Source: an uncultured Granulicella sp. (GTDB lineage Bacteria > Acidobacteriota > Terriglobia > Terriglobales > Acidobacteriaceae). Taken from it: a stretch of DNA of 46,851 bases. This document shows positions 27,689 to 35,610 of this stretch, one piece after another (position 1 is the first letter of the stretch; each line of letters opens with the position of its first letter). The position numbers were made by a program, and so were the translations under genes. Location: the NCBI GenBank assembly GCA_937873265.1, contig CALMVL010000048.1:1-46851 (forward strand), written 5' to 3'. The notes below the pieces were generated by a model. It saw nothing but the letters and a program-made list of their open reading frames with translations, had not been told where the DNA came from and searched no databases.

Positions 27689-27703
27689 GGTAAATCGTTT
27701 GCC
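27689..27703. promoter_or_regulatory. Candidate LacI-family operator upstream of TBDR2
   Basis: GGTAAATCGTTTGCC is an imperfect odd-centred palindrome with five of seven base pairs matching. It has the A-rich/CG/T-rich look of LacI/GalR operators. It lies between TBDR2 and the divergent LacI gene, just downstream of the candidate TBDR2 promoter (about +5 to +19), where binding would block transcription. The assignment is inferred. Confidence 0.45.
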
Positions 27704-27714
27704 TGACCCCGCCG

Positions 27715-27744
27715 ATACTGCTCGTTGAAGGTCACGACTGTCAA
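27715..27744 (-). promoter_or_regulatory. Candidate sigma-70-like promoter of the TBDR2-GH39-GH144 unit
   Basis: The minus strand has TTGACA (27744-27739), an 18-bp spacer, and CAGTAT (27720-27715). The -35 is a consensus match and the -10 is weak. The expected start near 27708 leaves a leader of about 90 bases with the candidate operator at its beginning. Confidence 0.45.
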
Positions 27745-27869
27745 GAGAGCATGACTTGATGAACCAGGTTCTGTCCCGAGTTGGGCGAAAACGCGTGCGC
27801 CGTGCCAGATCGAGGGTTGCCGCTCCCCCGTCCCTATGCCATGCTCGACGTGTGTCGCGCCCTCGACCC

Positions 27870-28955
27870 ATGCCCGACCTCCTCTCCGGGCCGGCCATCT
27901 CAGCCGAGCCGCAGGCGGACGCACTGGCGCTCGACCGCTCGGTCAAGCCCGGCAGCCTCAAGCATCTCGCGGCGCATCTGGGGCTCTCCGCCGCTGCCGT
28001 ATCGCGGGTCCTGAACGCCGCTCCGGCGGCCCGGTCCATCCCAAAATCGACCCAGGATCGCATCTTCGCCGCGGCCCGCGAGCTCAACTACCGGCCCAAC
28101 GTGTATGCGCGGTCGCTGCGCAACCGTCGATCCCAGACCATGGGCGTGCTCGTGCCGGAGATCAGCGAGGGCTACGCGACGCTGGTTCTGGCCGGCATCG
28201 AACAACAGCTCCTGCAGGCGGACTTCTTCTACTTCCTGGTCAGTCACCGGCATCGGCCGGAGTCGATCGAGCGGTCGCAGCGCTTGCTGCTCGAGCGCTC
28301 CGTCGAGGCGATCATCGCCATCGACACCCTCTTGCCGCATCCCTCGCCCGTGCCGACCGTGACGATCTCGGGCCACGACGAGCCCGCAGGCGTCACGAAC
28401 ATCCTGCTGAACCACCGCCGCGCGGCGGAGCTCGCCATCGGCCACCTGAGCGGCTTGGGGCACCGCCAGATGGCCTTCATCAAGGGGCAGAGTTTTTCGT
28501 CGGACACGGAGGCGCGATGGGCCGGCATCCAACACGCCATGGAGGCAGCCGGGCTGCCCATCGAGCCGGCGCTGGTCGCGCAGCTCGAGGGCGACCAGCC
28601 GACGCATGAGCCGGGGTACTTCGCGACGCAGCGGCTGTTGGCGCGCGAGCAGCCGTTTACCGCCCTGTTCGCTTTCAACGACACCTCGGCCATCGGCGCG
28701 GTGCGGGCGCTGCGCGAAGCAGGGCTCCGCGTGCCGCAGGATATCTCGGTCGTCGGGTTTGACGACGTCCAGTCGGCCGCCTTTCAGAATCCGGGGCTGA
28801 CGACCGTTCGCCAACCGCTGCGCACCATGGGAATCCTCGCAGCCGAGACCGCCCTGCAGCAGATTGCCGCGCCAACAGCGCTGCACGCGCGGCAGCTGGT
28901 CGTCGATCCCGAACTCGTGGTGCGCGAGTCGACCTGCCCGCCCCCGCGCTTGTGA
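27870..28955 (+). CDS. LacI/GalR-family transcriptional regulator
   Basis: From the ATG at 27870 this is a 361-residue protein. The LacI helix-turn-helix begins near residue 29 (SLKHLAAHLGLSAAAVSRVLNAAP), followed by the hinge-helix region AARELNYRPNVYARSLRNRRSQTMGVLVPEI. The periplasmic-binding-like effector domain shows FTALFAFNDTSAIGAVRALREAGLRVPQDISVVGFDD, a hallmark of the family. Open frame continues upstream to 27756, but nothing there looks conserved. The gene is divergent from TBDR2 and convergent with the GH31 gene, so it most likely controls sugar use in response to a mono- or oligosaccharide. The effector is not known. Confidence 0.92.
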   Translation: MPDLLSGPAISAEPQADALALDRSVKPGSLKHLAAHLGLSAAAVSRVLNAAPAARSIPKSTQDRIFAAARELNYRPNVYARSLRNRRSQTMGVLVPEISEGYATLVLAGIEQQLLQADFFYFLVSHRHRPESIERSQRLLLERSVEAIIAIDTLLPHPSPVPTVTISGHDEPAGVTNILLNHRRAAELAIGHLSGLGHRQMAFIKGQSFSSDTEARWAGIQHAMEAAGLPIEPALVAQLEGDQPTHEPGYFATQRLLAREQPFTALFAFNDTSAIGAVRALREAGLRVPQDISVVGFDDVQSAAFQNPGLTTVRQPLRTMGILAAETALQQIAAPTALHARQLVVDPELVVRESTCPPPRL

Positions 28956-28974
28956 GCCGGCATCGCGATCCACC

Positions 28975-29005
28975 GTGCGCCGGCCAGGCCTGACGGCCGG
29001 CGCAC
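28975..29005. terminator. Bidirectional hairpin terminator between the LacI-family and GH31 genes
   Basis: GTGCGCCGGCC (28975-28985) and GGCCGGCGCAC (28995-29005) form a perfect 11-bp stem around a 9-base loop. It lies between the two convergent stop codons. It lacks a T-run on both strands. Confidence 0.6.
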
Positions 29006-29009
29006 CGCA

Positions 29010-31658
29010 TCAGCGCAGGACGATCTCGAAGCCCTTTCCGGTATCCGGGACGGTGACGACCGTCGATCCACCCGGGCCCGATGTGCGCTCGGACACCCGG
29101 CCGTCCACCCTGGCCTCGGCAGCGACCGCAGGTCCACCGTGGACCTCCACGGCCAGCTCCGTCCACCAGGGCCGGAATCTGCCCTGGTGCGGACCCACGT
29201 TGACATGGACCGCGCCACCTGAAACCGTGCAGGTCGAATCCATGCGGAGGAACTCGCCCCGTTTGTAAGCAAACGTCGTTCCGTCGTCCAGGTACACCGA
29301 GCCCCGGCAGTCCTGGCCGACGTAAACCCGCAGCGTCAGCGGACCCTTTGGCGTCTCTTCGGTGCTCTGCACCAGCGACTGGATGGGCAGGATCGCCCCG
29401 CCGCGGACGTACACCGGCACGTGCTCGACCGTCGGCGTAATCATCAGGGGATCGGCGCTCGCCGGCACCGCCTTGGCCTGGGGGCTGGGTGAGCTGGGCG
29501 CCGTCGGGGCTGTCTTGATCTGCACGGAGGTGACCTGCTCTTTATCCCCTCCCACCGGCTGCTCGGCATCCCGGCTGCTCACCTCCGCCGCCGTGGACAC
29601 GCGATCGCCCGTCCAGTAGTCGTACCAGGCGCCGGGCGGCAGCTGCACCCGATACGCGTCCAGCTCATCGGGATACGGCGCGGGGGCCACGAGGATGTCG
29701 GGGCCGAACAGGAACTCGCTCCCCGCATCGAGATCGATCGGGTGGCCGTCCTTCGCCGCATGCGGAAACTCCAGAAACAGCGGCCGAACGATCGGCAGGC
29801 CGGTGCGCGACATCTCCTCGGCAACGGTGTACAGGTACGGCAGCAGATGGTACCGCTCCTCGATGAAGCGACGCCGGATCGCCTCCTGCTCCGGCCCATG
29901 CACCCACGGCTCCTGGTCGGCGGTGCCCTTCGCGGTGTGATCGCGATCGATCGGCTGAAAGGCGGCAATCTCGAGCCACTTGGTCAGCAGCTCCGGCTGC
30001 GGCGTTCCCGCAAACCCGCCCACGTCGGCGCCGCTCATCGCAAACCCGCTCAGTCCAAGATTCTCGAGCTGCGGCGTCGTCTGCCGCAGGTGATTCCACG
30101 TCGAGCTGTTATCCCCGGTCCAGGTAGCGGAGTAGCGCTGGCCGCCGGCATAGCTGGCCCGCGTCAGCACAAACGGGCGTTCATTCGGCTTCAGCGCCAG
30201 CAGGCCCTCGTACGTCCCGCGCGTGTTCTGCATCCCGTACACGTTGTGCATCTCCAGGTGGTCAGCGGTGCGCGTGCGGAAGCCCGACCCCTCAATGCGG
30301 TGCTGCACGTCGTCGGGCATCGTCTTCGACGCAACGTCAAACACGGCCGGCTCATTCATATCGTTCCAGAAGCCGGCGACACCCTCGTCGTAAAACGTCT
30401 TGTACAGCGTGCCCCACCAGGCGCGGCTCGCGTCCTGGGTAAAGTCAGGAAAGACGCTCGGCCCCGGCCACACCCGTCCGGTATACACCGACCCGTCCGG
30501 CTCCTTCACAAAATGGTCGCCCGCGGAGCCGCTATCGTACGGCGTGTACCCCTGGTTCGGCAGCTTGGCAATGTGGAGGTCCGTGATGGTCACCACATGG
30601 AACTGCTGCTTCGCAAGATCCGCAATCATCTGGGAAAACGTCGGGAAAGCGGCTGTGTCCACGGTAAACGGCCGGTTGCGATCCTGGTAGTCGATATCCA
30701 GCCAGATGCCGTCAGCCGGAAGGCGATCCGCGCGCAGACGGCCGGCCACCTCCTTCACCCGCGCCTCCGTCATGTAGCTGTAGCGCGACTGCTGGTAGCC
30801 AAGCGACCAGATCGGCGGCAGCGGCGAGGGTCCGGTCAGCCACGCGTACGTCTCGACCACGCGCTTCGGCTCCGGACCGTACCACACGTAGTAGTCGACC
30901 GGCCCATCCGGCGCCCCAAAGGCAACCGCGTCGCGCAGCTCCTTGCCAAAATCGAAGCTGGAGCGGTACGTGTTATCCATCAGCACACCCGTCGCGCGCC
31001 CCTCGTTCATCGAAAGAAAGAACGGGATGCTCTTATAAATCGGGTCGGTGGACTCCTGCCAGCCAAACATGTCGCTGTTCCACAGCGTAAAGGCCTGGTT
31101 CCGCCGGTCCAGCGGTCCAGGCTTGTCGCCCAGGCCGAAGAAGTGTTCTTCCTTGCCCATGCGCTTGGTCAGGCGAAACTCTGTCCCATGAAACTCCAGC
31201 GGCCGCAGATCCTCTTCGACCAGCCTGCCCTCCTTGTCGGTGATGCGGAGAACGCCGGTTCGGCGATGGATCGCCACGTTGAGTTCGGTCGTCGCGAACC
31301 CCGCCGCATCGTCACTCCGGCGCGTCACCGCCGCCTTTGCAGCCCGCGCCTCGGGGAGCACCGCCCAGGACGCGTCCTCGGGCATCTGTCCGTCGCGGCC
31401 AACGCGGACGCGAACGACATCGGGACGGAGCGCGGTCACCTCCATCACCGCGCCGGCGAAGTGGACGCGCACGCCATTGGGCAACGGTTCCTCGCTCGTA
31501 ACCTTGTCCAGCACCAGCACCGGGCCGACCCCAGCCGGAACCGTGGACGGGGTGACAGCGGCCTGACCCCAGAAAAGGGAAGCGGAGCAGGCAGCGGCGA
31601 GCAACAGGGAAGCCGAACGGAGGGCGGAACAATGGCGCATAGAACCAAAGAGTCGCAT
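29010..31658 (-). CDS. GH31 alpha-glycosidase (alpha-glucosidase/alpha-xylosidase family), secreted
   Basis: From the ATG at 31658 the product is about 882 residues with a signal peptide (RSASLLLAAACSASLFWGQA). An N-terminal beta-sandwich leads to the GH31 barrel: FFGLGDKPGPLDRR, PLPPIWSLGYQQSRYSY and DGIWLDIDY. The nucleophile Asp433 lies in GFWNDMNEP and the acid/base Asp516 in TWTGDNSSTW. The C-terminal sandwich contains YVRGGAILP but is interrupted by a Pro/Ser/Ala-rich insert of about 55 residues. GH31 enzymes release alpha-linked glucose or xylose; which one cannot be read here. A second ATG at 31640 is possible. A strong palindrome lies 13 bp upstream. The gene is convergent with the LacI gene and probably belongs to the same sugar-use region. 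Confidence 0.92.
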   Translation of the reverse strand: MRLFGSMRHCSALRSASLLLAAACSASLFWGQAAVTPSTVPAGVGPVLVLDKVTSEEPLPNGVRVHFAGAVMEVTALRPDVVRVRVGRDGQMPEDASWAVLPEARAAKAAVTRRSDDAAGFATTELNVAIHRRTGVLRITDKEGRLVEEDLRPLEFHGTEFRLTKRMGKEEHFFGLGDKPGPLDRRNQAFTLWNSDMFGWQESTDPIYKSIPFFLSMNEGRATGVLMDNTYRSSFDFGKELRDAVAFGAPDGPVDYYVWYGPEPKRVVETYAWLTGPSPLPPIWSLGYQQSRYSYMTEARVKEVAGRLRADRLPADGIWLDIDYQDRNRPFTVDTAAFPTFSQMIADLAKQQFHVVTITDLHIAKLPNQGYTPYDSGSAGDHFVKEPDGSVYTGRVWPGPSVFPDFTQDASRAWWGTLYKTFYDEGVAGFWNDMNEPAVFDVASKTMPDDVQHRIEGSGFRTRTADHLEMHNVYGMQNTRGTYEGLLALKPNERPFVLTRASYAGGQRYSATWTGDNSSTWNHLRQTTPQLENLGLSGFAMSGADVGGFAGTPQPELLTKWLEIAAFQPIDRDHTAKGTADQEPWVHGPEQEAIRRRFIEERYHLLPYLYTVAEEMSRTGLPIVRPLFLEFPHAAKDGHPIDLDAGSEFLFGPDILVAPAPYPDELDAYRVQLPPGAWYDYWTGDRVSTAAEVSSRDAEQPVGGDKEQVTSVQIKTAPTAPSSPSPQAKAVPASADPLMITPTVEHVPVYVRGGAILPIQSLVQSTEETPKGPLTLRVYVGQDCRGSVYLDDGTTFAYKRGEFLRMDSTCTVSGGAVHVNVGPHQGRFRPWWTELAVEVHGGPAVAAEARVDGRVSERTSGPGGSTVVTVPDTGKGFEIVLR

Positions 31659-31671
31659 GCGGACTAGGTCT

Positions 31672-31690
31672 GTGCAACCGCTTGTTGCAC
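31672..31690. promoter_or_regulatory. Inverted repeat upstream of the GH31 gene (operator or hairpin)
   Basis: GTGCAACCGCTTGTTGCAC has perfect 7-bp arms (GTGCAAC/GTTGCAC) around 5 bases. It sits in the 59-bp gap between the methyltransferase stop and the GH31 start. No T-run follows on either strand, so an operator is more likely than a terminator. It does not match the palindrome near TBDR2. Confidence 0.45.
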
Positions 31691-31717
31691 TCGGCCTGCT
31701 CGAGACCCGTGGAGGCG

Positions 31718-32494
31718 CTACCGGATCCGCTCCACGCACAGCCGTGCCGGAGCGGCGCGAAACACGCGAGCGCCGGTCACCCCCGCCTCCCGCAAAAGCC
31801 CTTCCCAGTCCCCGTGCCGGAACGCGCGGCGAAACGACACGGGGCCGTCGTGCCGGACATACGGGTGCCAGCGCATCAGCCGCGCCAGCACACCGAACCA
31901 CCGATACGGGCGTTCGGCGCGCTCCAGATCGTTGACGAACCAGCCCATGCGCGCGGTTCGGTCCATCCACCGGAGAAGGGGAACGATCTCGGCATCCCGC
32001 AGGTGGTGCATCACCAGCGAACCGAGGATGATGTCGGGCTGCGGGCCGGAGTGGCAGAGGGCGTCGCCCGTCAGCCAGCGGATTTCGTCAGGCGGCAGGC
32101 CGGCTTCCCGGTCGGCCTCCCCCGCGGCGCGGGCCGCGAACGGCTGCAGATCGATGCCCGTCAGCCGCAGGGCAACCCCCTTTCGTCGCGCCCACCGCCG
32201 GAGAGCGCGCAGGGTGTCGCCATAGCCGGAGCCGACGTCGAGCACCTCGATCGGAGCTGTGGCGCCGGGGCGCCGCCGGACCGCGCGCTCAAAAAACTGG
32301 AGCGTCGGCCGGTAGGCGCCGGTAACCCGGTTCACCCGCGCCAGGTCTTCGAGGCAGGCCTGGAGCTCCTCATAGCTGGCCGGCTGGTCCATCCGTTCCG
32401 GGAGCTCGGCTGGGTCCACGCGACAGGCAAGGTCCACCCGCGGAGCGAATCCGAACCGAGCAAACAGCCGGGCCCGCGCCGCCTCAGGCCACAT
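31718..32494 (-). CDS. SAM-dependent methyltransferase paired with type III PKS
   Basis: This 258-residue class I methyltransferase has motif I EVLDVGSGYGDTLRAL (about residues 83-98), an acidic motif II in LTGIDLQPFA, and ILGSLVMHHL in the motif IV position. Its start lies inside the end of the polyketide synthase gene (11-bp overlap), so the pair is co-translated. Bacterial type III PKS clusters often carry such an enzyme, which O- or C-methylates the pyrone or resorcinol product; that role is inferred here. The usual third member, an FAD-dependent oxidoreductase, is not present on either side. The gene ends 59 bp before the GH31 start. Confidence 0.85.
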   Translation of the reverse strand: MWPEAARARLFARFGFAPRVDLACRVDPAELPERMDQPASYEELQACLEDLARVNRVTGAYRPTLQFFERAVRRRPGATAPIEVLDVGSGYGDTLRALRRWARRKGVALRLTGIDLQPFAARAAGEADREAGLPPDEIRWLTGDALCHSGPQPDIILGSLVMHHLRDAEIVPLLRWMDRTARMGWFVNDLERAERPYRWFGVLARLMRWHPYVRHDGPVSFRRAFRHGDWEGLLREAGVTGARVFRAAPARLCVERIR

Positions 32495-33554
32495 GAAACC
32501 GCATCGTCTCCGCCGTCAGGCCCGGGCCGAAGCTCATCGCGCAGCCCAGCTTTCCGCGCTCCGCCGACCGCATCATCGCCGCGAGCACAAACATCACCGT
32601 GGCCGAACTCATGTTGCCGTAGCGGCAGAGCACCTCACGCGAGGCGCGGAGCGCGTCCTGAGGGAGACCGAGCCCCTGCTCGACCGCGTCCAGCACCGAC
32701 TTCCCACCCGGATGCACCGCCCACAGGTCGATCTCCCCCGGCTGCCGCGGCGCCGTGATCTCGCCCGCAACCTCGCGCAGCGACCGGCCGATCGCCTTCG
32801 GCACCTCGCCCGAAAGCAGCATGTCGAAGCCCAGCTCGCGGATACGCCACGTGATCAGGTCGCGGGTGTGCGGAATCACCACCGCGCGAAAGCTGTCCAG
32901 GCGCAGACCGGTCTCGTCGCCGGTCACCAGCGAAGCGGCACAGCCGTCGGCAAACACAAGGAACGACAGCACCTGCTCCAGGTCCTGCGTCTCCTGCAGA
33001 TGGAGGGTGCACAGCTCGAGGTTCACCACGAGCACCTTCGAACGAGCCTCCGAGCGGACGATGTGCCGCGCCAGCTTCAGGGCGTTGATGGCGGCATAGC
33101 AGCCCATAAAGCCGATCATGGTCCGCTCCACGGTGGGCGCAAGGCCGAGGTAGTCGCCAATCTCAAAGTCCAGCCCCGGCGCGTAGAGCCCGGTGCAGGA
33201 CGTCACCAGCACGTGGGTCACACCGCTCCGTTCCCCGTCGGTCAGCGCCAGCCGGTCGAGCGCGCGATGCGCCAGCCGGGGCGCCGCCTGCTCAAACACC
33301 GCCATGCGCCGGGCAGTGCCGGGAAACTTGCCGCGCCGGTAAAACTCATACGCATCGATGTCGAACTCGTTGGTGACGGGCACCGGCGACAGGACGGAAA
33401 AGCGGCTCTCAATGCCGGACCGCGACGCCATGCGGCTGAAGACGTTGCGCACCCGGTCCTGCTCGAGCATCGCACTGGCAAAGGTCACAAAGGGCTGGTG
33501 TACGTCGTGCTCGGGAACGGCAGTGGCGATGCGGTTAAGATAGGCGTGCGTCAT
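32484..33554 (-). CDS. Type III polyketide synthase (chalcone/stilbene synthase family)
   Basis: This 356-residue protein, counted from the ATG at 33554, has the full catalytic triad. Cys152 is in IGFMGCYAA, His281 in WAVHPGGKSVLD, and Asn314 in YGNMSSATVMF; SFGPGLTAE closes the active site. VTSCTGLYAPGLD is the conserved thiolase-fold stretch. These homodimeric enzymes extend an acyl-CoA starter with malonyl-CoA and cyclise it to pyrones, resorcinols or phloroglucinols. The starter is unknown; bacterial relatives often use long fatty acyl chains. An upstream ATG at 33584 has a better ribosome site (AAGG six bases before) and would add ten residues. It is the first gene of a two-gene leftward unit. 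Confidence 0.93.
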   Translation of the reverse strand: MTHAYLNRIATAVPEHDVHQPFVTFASAMLEQDRVRNVFSRMASRSGIESRFSVLSPVPVTNEFDIDAYEFYRRGKFPGTARRMAVFEQAAPRLAHRALDRLALTDGERSGVTHVLVTSCTGLYAPGLDFEIGDYLGLAPTVERTMIGFMGCYAAINALKLARHIVRSEARSKVLVVNLELCTLHLQETQDLEQVLSFLVFADGCAASLVTGDETGLRLDSFRAVVIPHTRDLITWRIRELGFDMLLSGEVPKAIGRSLREVAGEITAPRQPGEIDLWAVHPGGKSVLDAVEQGLGLPQDALRASREVLCRYGNMSSATVMFVLAAMMRSAERGKLGCAMSFGPGLTAETMRFHVA

Positions 33555-33584
33555 TGTCAGGAACCCCAGGGCCCGGTCTGCCAA

Positions 33585-34312
33585 GCATACCGCCCTTGCG
33601 GCGCGGCGTGGTCAGTCGTGCGCACGCAGGGAAGAAGTACGTTGTGTGTGAGAACAAAGCATGCCCTCCGGAGCAGGGTGCTGCGCATCAGGAGGCCGAC
33701 CGCCATCGCCGGCTAGCCCACTGCCCTCGCGCGGTCCCCGCGGCAGCGCGATGGCTCTGCCCGCAAAACCCGTCTCCGGACGGAACGGAATCACACATCC
33801 GAAATCCGGTCCGAACAAAACACGCGGGGCGGTGGCGTACGGATTCGCCAGACTACCTATCATAAGAAGAAACGGACACTCGAACGGGGCAGGGGCGCAA
33901 CCCGCACCTCTGGCCCGCCTCCCGCAACCTCAACGGCATCAAGAATTTGCAGCTAACTCGCTTGGAATGAAGGGGTTACGGTACATCGAAAACGGCAACT
34001 CATTCATTCGGAACCACTTACGAGGTACAACCCCGGGGGGGGAGGGGTATCCGCACGGCAAAGATCGACCCGAACACGACGCATCGCCAACACGCGCACC
34101 GGCGTGAGGGGCGCCCTGGTCGCCCGGACTGTTTCCGGGGGGCGGACATCCAGGAGCTAAGGTGGGGCCATCTGCTTCGCCCCGGAAGCCGTGCGCAGTC
34201 GGCTCTGGTCCCGGGCGGTTGCCGGGGTTCAGGGTGCAGTCGGCATGCACCCTTGGCCGTCTCGCGTTGAGCGGGTCGAAACCGGTGCCGGCAGCCGTGC
34301 TACCGTCGAGCC
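33585..34312. other. Intergenic stretch without a convincing gene
   Basis: About 730 bp lie between the divergently transcribed PKS and DinB genes. Open frames here (for example 33661-34107 on plus and 33612-33863 on minus) have irregular composition and no recognisable motif or good ribosome site. Visible structure is limited to an 8-G run at 34035-34042 and an inverted repeat at 34231-34253. No tRNA, tmRNA, RNase P or SRP RNA signature is apparent. It could hold an unrecognised small RNA or a decayed gene. Confidence 0.5.
34231..34253. promoter_or_regulatory. Perfect 8-bp inverted repeat upstream of the DinB-like gene
   Basis: AGGGTGCA and TGCACCCT flank a 7-base loop, ending 59 bp before the dinB-like ATG. 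It could be an operator or an RNA hairpin in the leader; there is no T-run to suggest termination. Confidence 0.4.
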
Positions 34313-34846
34313 ATGGAAGAGAATCCCTACGCGAAACACCTCGAAGGCCGCGAGGCCATCGCCATCCTGACCGCCACCCCGGCGCGCCTGCACGAGCTTC
34401 TGACGCCGCTTTCGGAGGAGGAGATCAACCGCGTCCCCGGTCCGAAAAAGTGGAGCCTGCGCGAGCTGATGGCGCACCTTGCCGACTGCGAACTGGCCTT
34501 CGGCTTCCGGCTCCGGCAGGCGCTGCCGCCCATCGGCGAGGGCATCGGCGCGCCGGATCTCCCCGCGATTCAGACGTTCGATCAGGACGTCTGGGCGACG
34601 CGCTACGCGGTCTACGACTTCGCCGCCTCGCTCGCGACCTTCGATGCCCTGCGGGCCTGGAACCTGCGGCTGCTCTCGACCGTCCGCCCGGAAGATCGCG
34701 AACATCGGCTTCAGCACCCGGAACGCGGACCGATCACCGTTCAAACCATCGTCGAAACGATCGCCGGGCACGATACGCATCACCTCCGCCTGCTCGAAAG
34801 CCTGCTCAAGCACGAGGGCGTCCAGGAAGTTCCGTCGCCCTCCTAG
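34313..34846 (+). CDS. DinB-family protein (putative metal-dependent four-helix bundle)
   Basis: This 177-residue protein has the DinB/YfiT fold pattern. KWSLRELMAHLADCELAFGFRLR carries the first metal-binding His, and GHDTHHLRLLESLL near the C-terminus carries the second His pair. Members include bacillithiol- and mycothiol-dependent transferases and many uncharacterised proteins; no thiol partner can be inferred here. It stands alone on the plus strand and converges on hscB, with 66 bp between stops. The ATG at 34313 gives the typical family length. Confidence 0.85.
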   Translation: MEENPYAKHLEGREAIAILTATPARLHELLTPLSEEEINRVPGPKKWSLRELMAHLADCELAFGFRLRQALPPIGEGIGAPDLPAIQTFDQDVWATRYAVYDFAASLATFDALRAWNLRLLSTVRPEDREHRLQHPERGPITVQTIVETIAGHDTHHLRLLESLLKHEGVQEVPSPS

Positions 34847-34912
34847 AGCGGCGAAAGGGGCAGAGGCACATCGAGCAGGGAACGACGGAGTCTTCGCCGC
34901 GGCAGAGTGCGC

Positions 34913-35542
34913 CTAGCTTTGGAGGGCGTCGTTGACGTCCCGGAGCAGGTTGCGAAGGTAGCTGCGCCGATTCAGCAGCTCCACCATCGACGTCTTCACG
35001 GCCTGCCGTCCGGCGTCGTCGTCCGCGTCTTCAGCCGCATCCCACCGGGTCCACAGGGATTCGAGCTTCGTCTGCGTCTGCTCCATCTTGCCCGCGAACT
35101 CGACCCTGGCTCGCTCCAGATCGGCGCGCAGGTCGGGCTCTTCTTCGCCCATCTGCTTCGCCGCTCGCATCTCCTGTAGCTGCATGTTGAGTTCAAAGAC
35201 CTCTTCCAGCAGCTCGGGCGGAACGACCTGCTTCTTTTGCCCGCCGCTCGCCCGCGCCGCATCGGTCGCGGCGCGCGACTGCTCCTCCATCTCCACACCC
35301 TCAAGCGTCAGCAGGTACTGTGTCCGCCCAATCGGGTCCTTCAGCGTCCGATAGGCGTCGTTCAGATCGGAGCTCGCCCGCAGCGCGCGTTCCTGCTCCT
35401 CGACAGGCTTGGCCGCGAATCGGTCCGGATGCAGCCGCCGCGACTGTGCATAGAACGCCTTCTCCAGCGCCGGGAGGTCGACATGGAGATGCCGCGGAAG
35501 GGAAAACAGGGCAAAGTAGTTGGCCGAACTGACGTCACTCAT
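34913..35542 (-). CDS. hscB: HscB-like Fe-S cluster co-chaperone (J-domain protein)
   Basis: The 209-residue product has an N-terminal J-domain with the Hsp70-activating HPD motif at residues 38-40 (RRLHPDRF) and LNDAYRTLKDPIGRTQYLL. A C-terminal three-helix bundle follows (EEVFELNMQLQEMRAAKQ), which in HscB docks the IscU scaffold. It would deliver IscU to an HscA-type Hsp70. The IscU in this window has the LPPVK motif that HscA recognises, but no hscA gene is visible; it may lie elsewhere. hscB is separated from iscA by an inverted secreted-protein gene, so it needs its own promoter in the 68-bp divergent gap. Confidence 0.9.
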   Translation of the reverse strand: MSDVSSANYFALFSLPRHLHVDLPALEKAFYAQSRRLHPDRFAAKPVEEQERALRASSDLNDAYRTLKDPIGRTQYLLTLEGVEMEEQSRAATDAARASGGQKKQVVPPELLEEVFELNMQLQEMRAAKQMGEEEPDLRADLERARVEFAGKMEQTQTKLESLWTRWDAAEDADDDAGRQAVKTSMVELLNRRSYLRNLLRDVNDALQS

Positions 35543-35560
35543 CAGATTCAGGGTATCCGT

Positions 35561-35580
35561 TTCTGCCGGAAGCGGCAGAA
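35561..35580. promoter_or_regulatory. Perfect inverted repeat in the hscB/DUF6624 divergent gap
   Basis: TTCTGCCG and CGGCAGAA flank the 4-base spacer GAAG. It lies at the centre of the 68-bp gap between divergent start codons, where one regulator could act on both genes. It could also simply be a leader hairpin. Confidence 0.4.
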
Positions 35581-35610
35581 CCCGCCTCCGAAGCGCCGTA
35601 TCCTTGGAGA

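Noticed and set aside
33661-34107. 148-residue plus-strand open frame in the PKS/DinB gap
   Set aside because: Patchy composition, no ribosome site and no recognisable domain; treated as noncoding.
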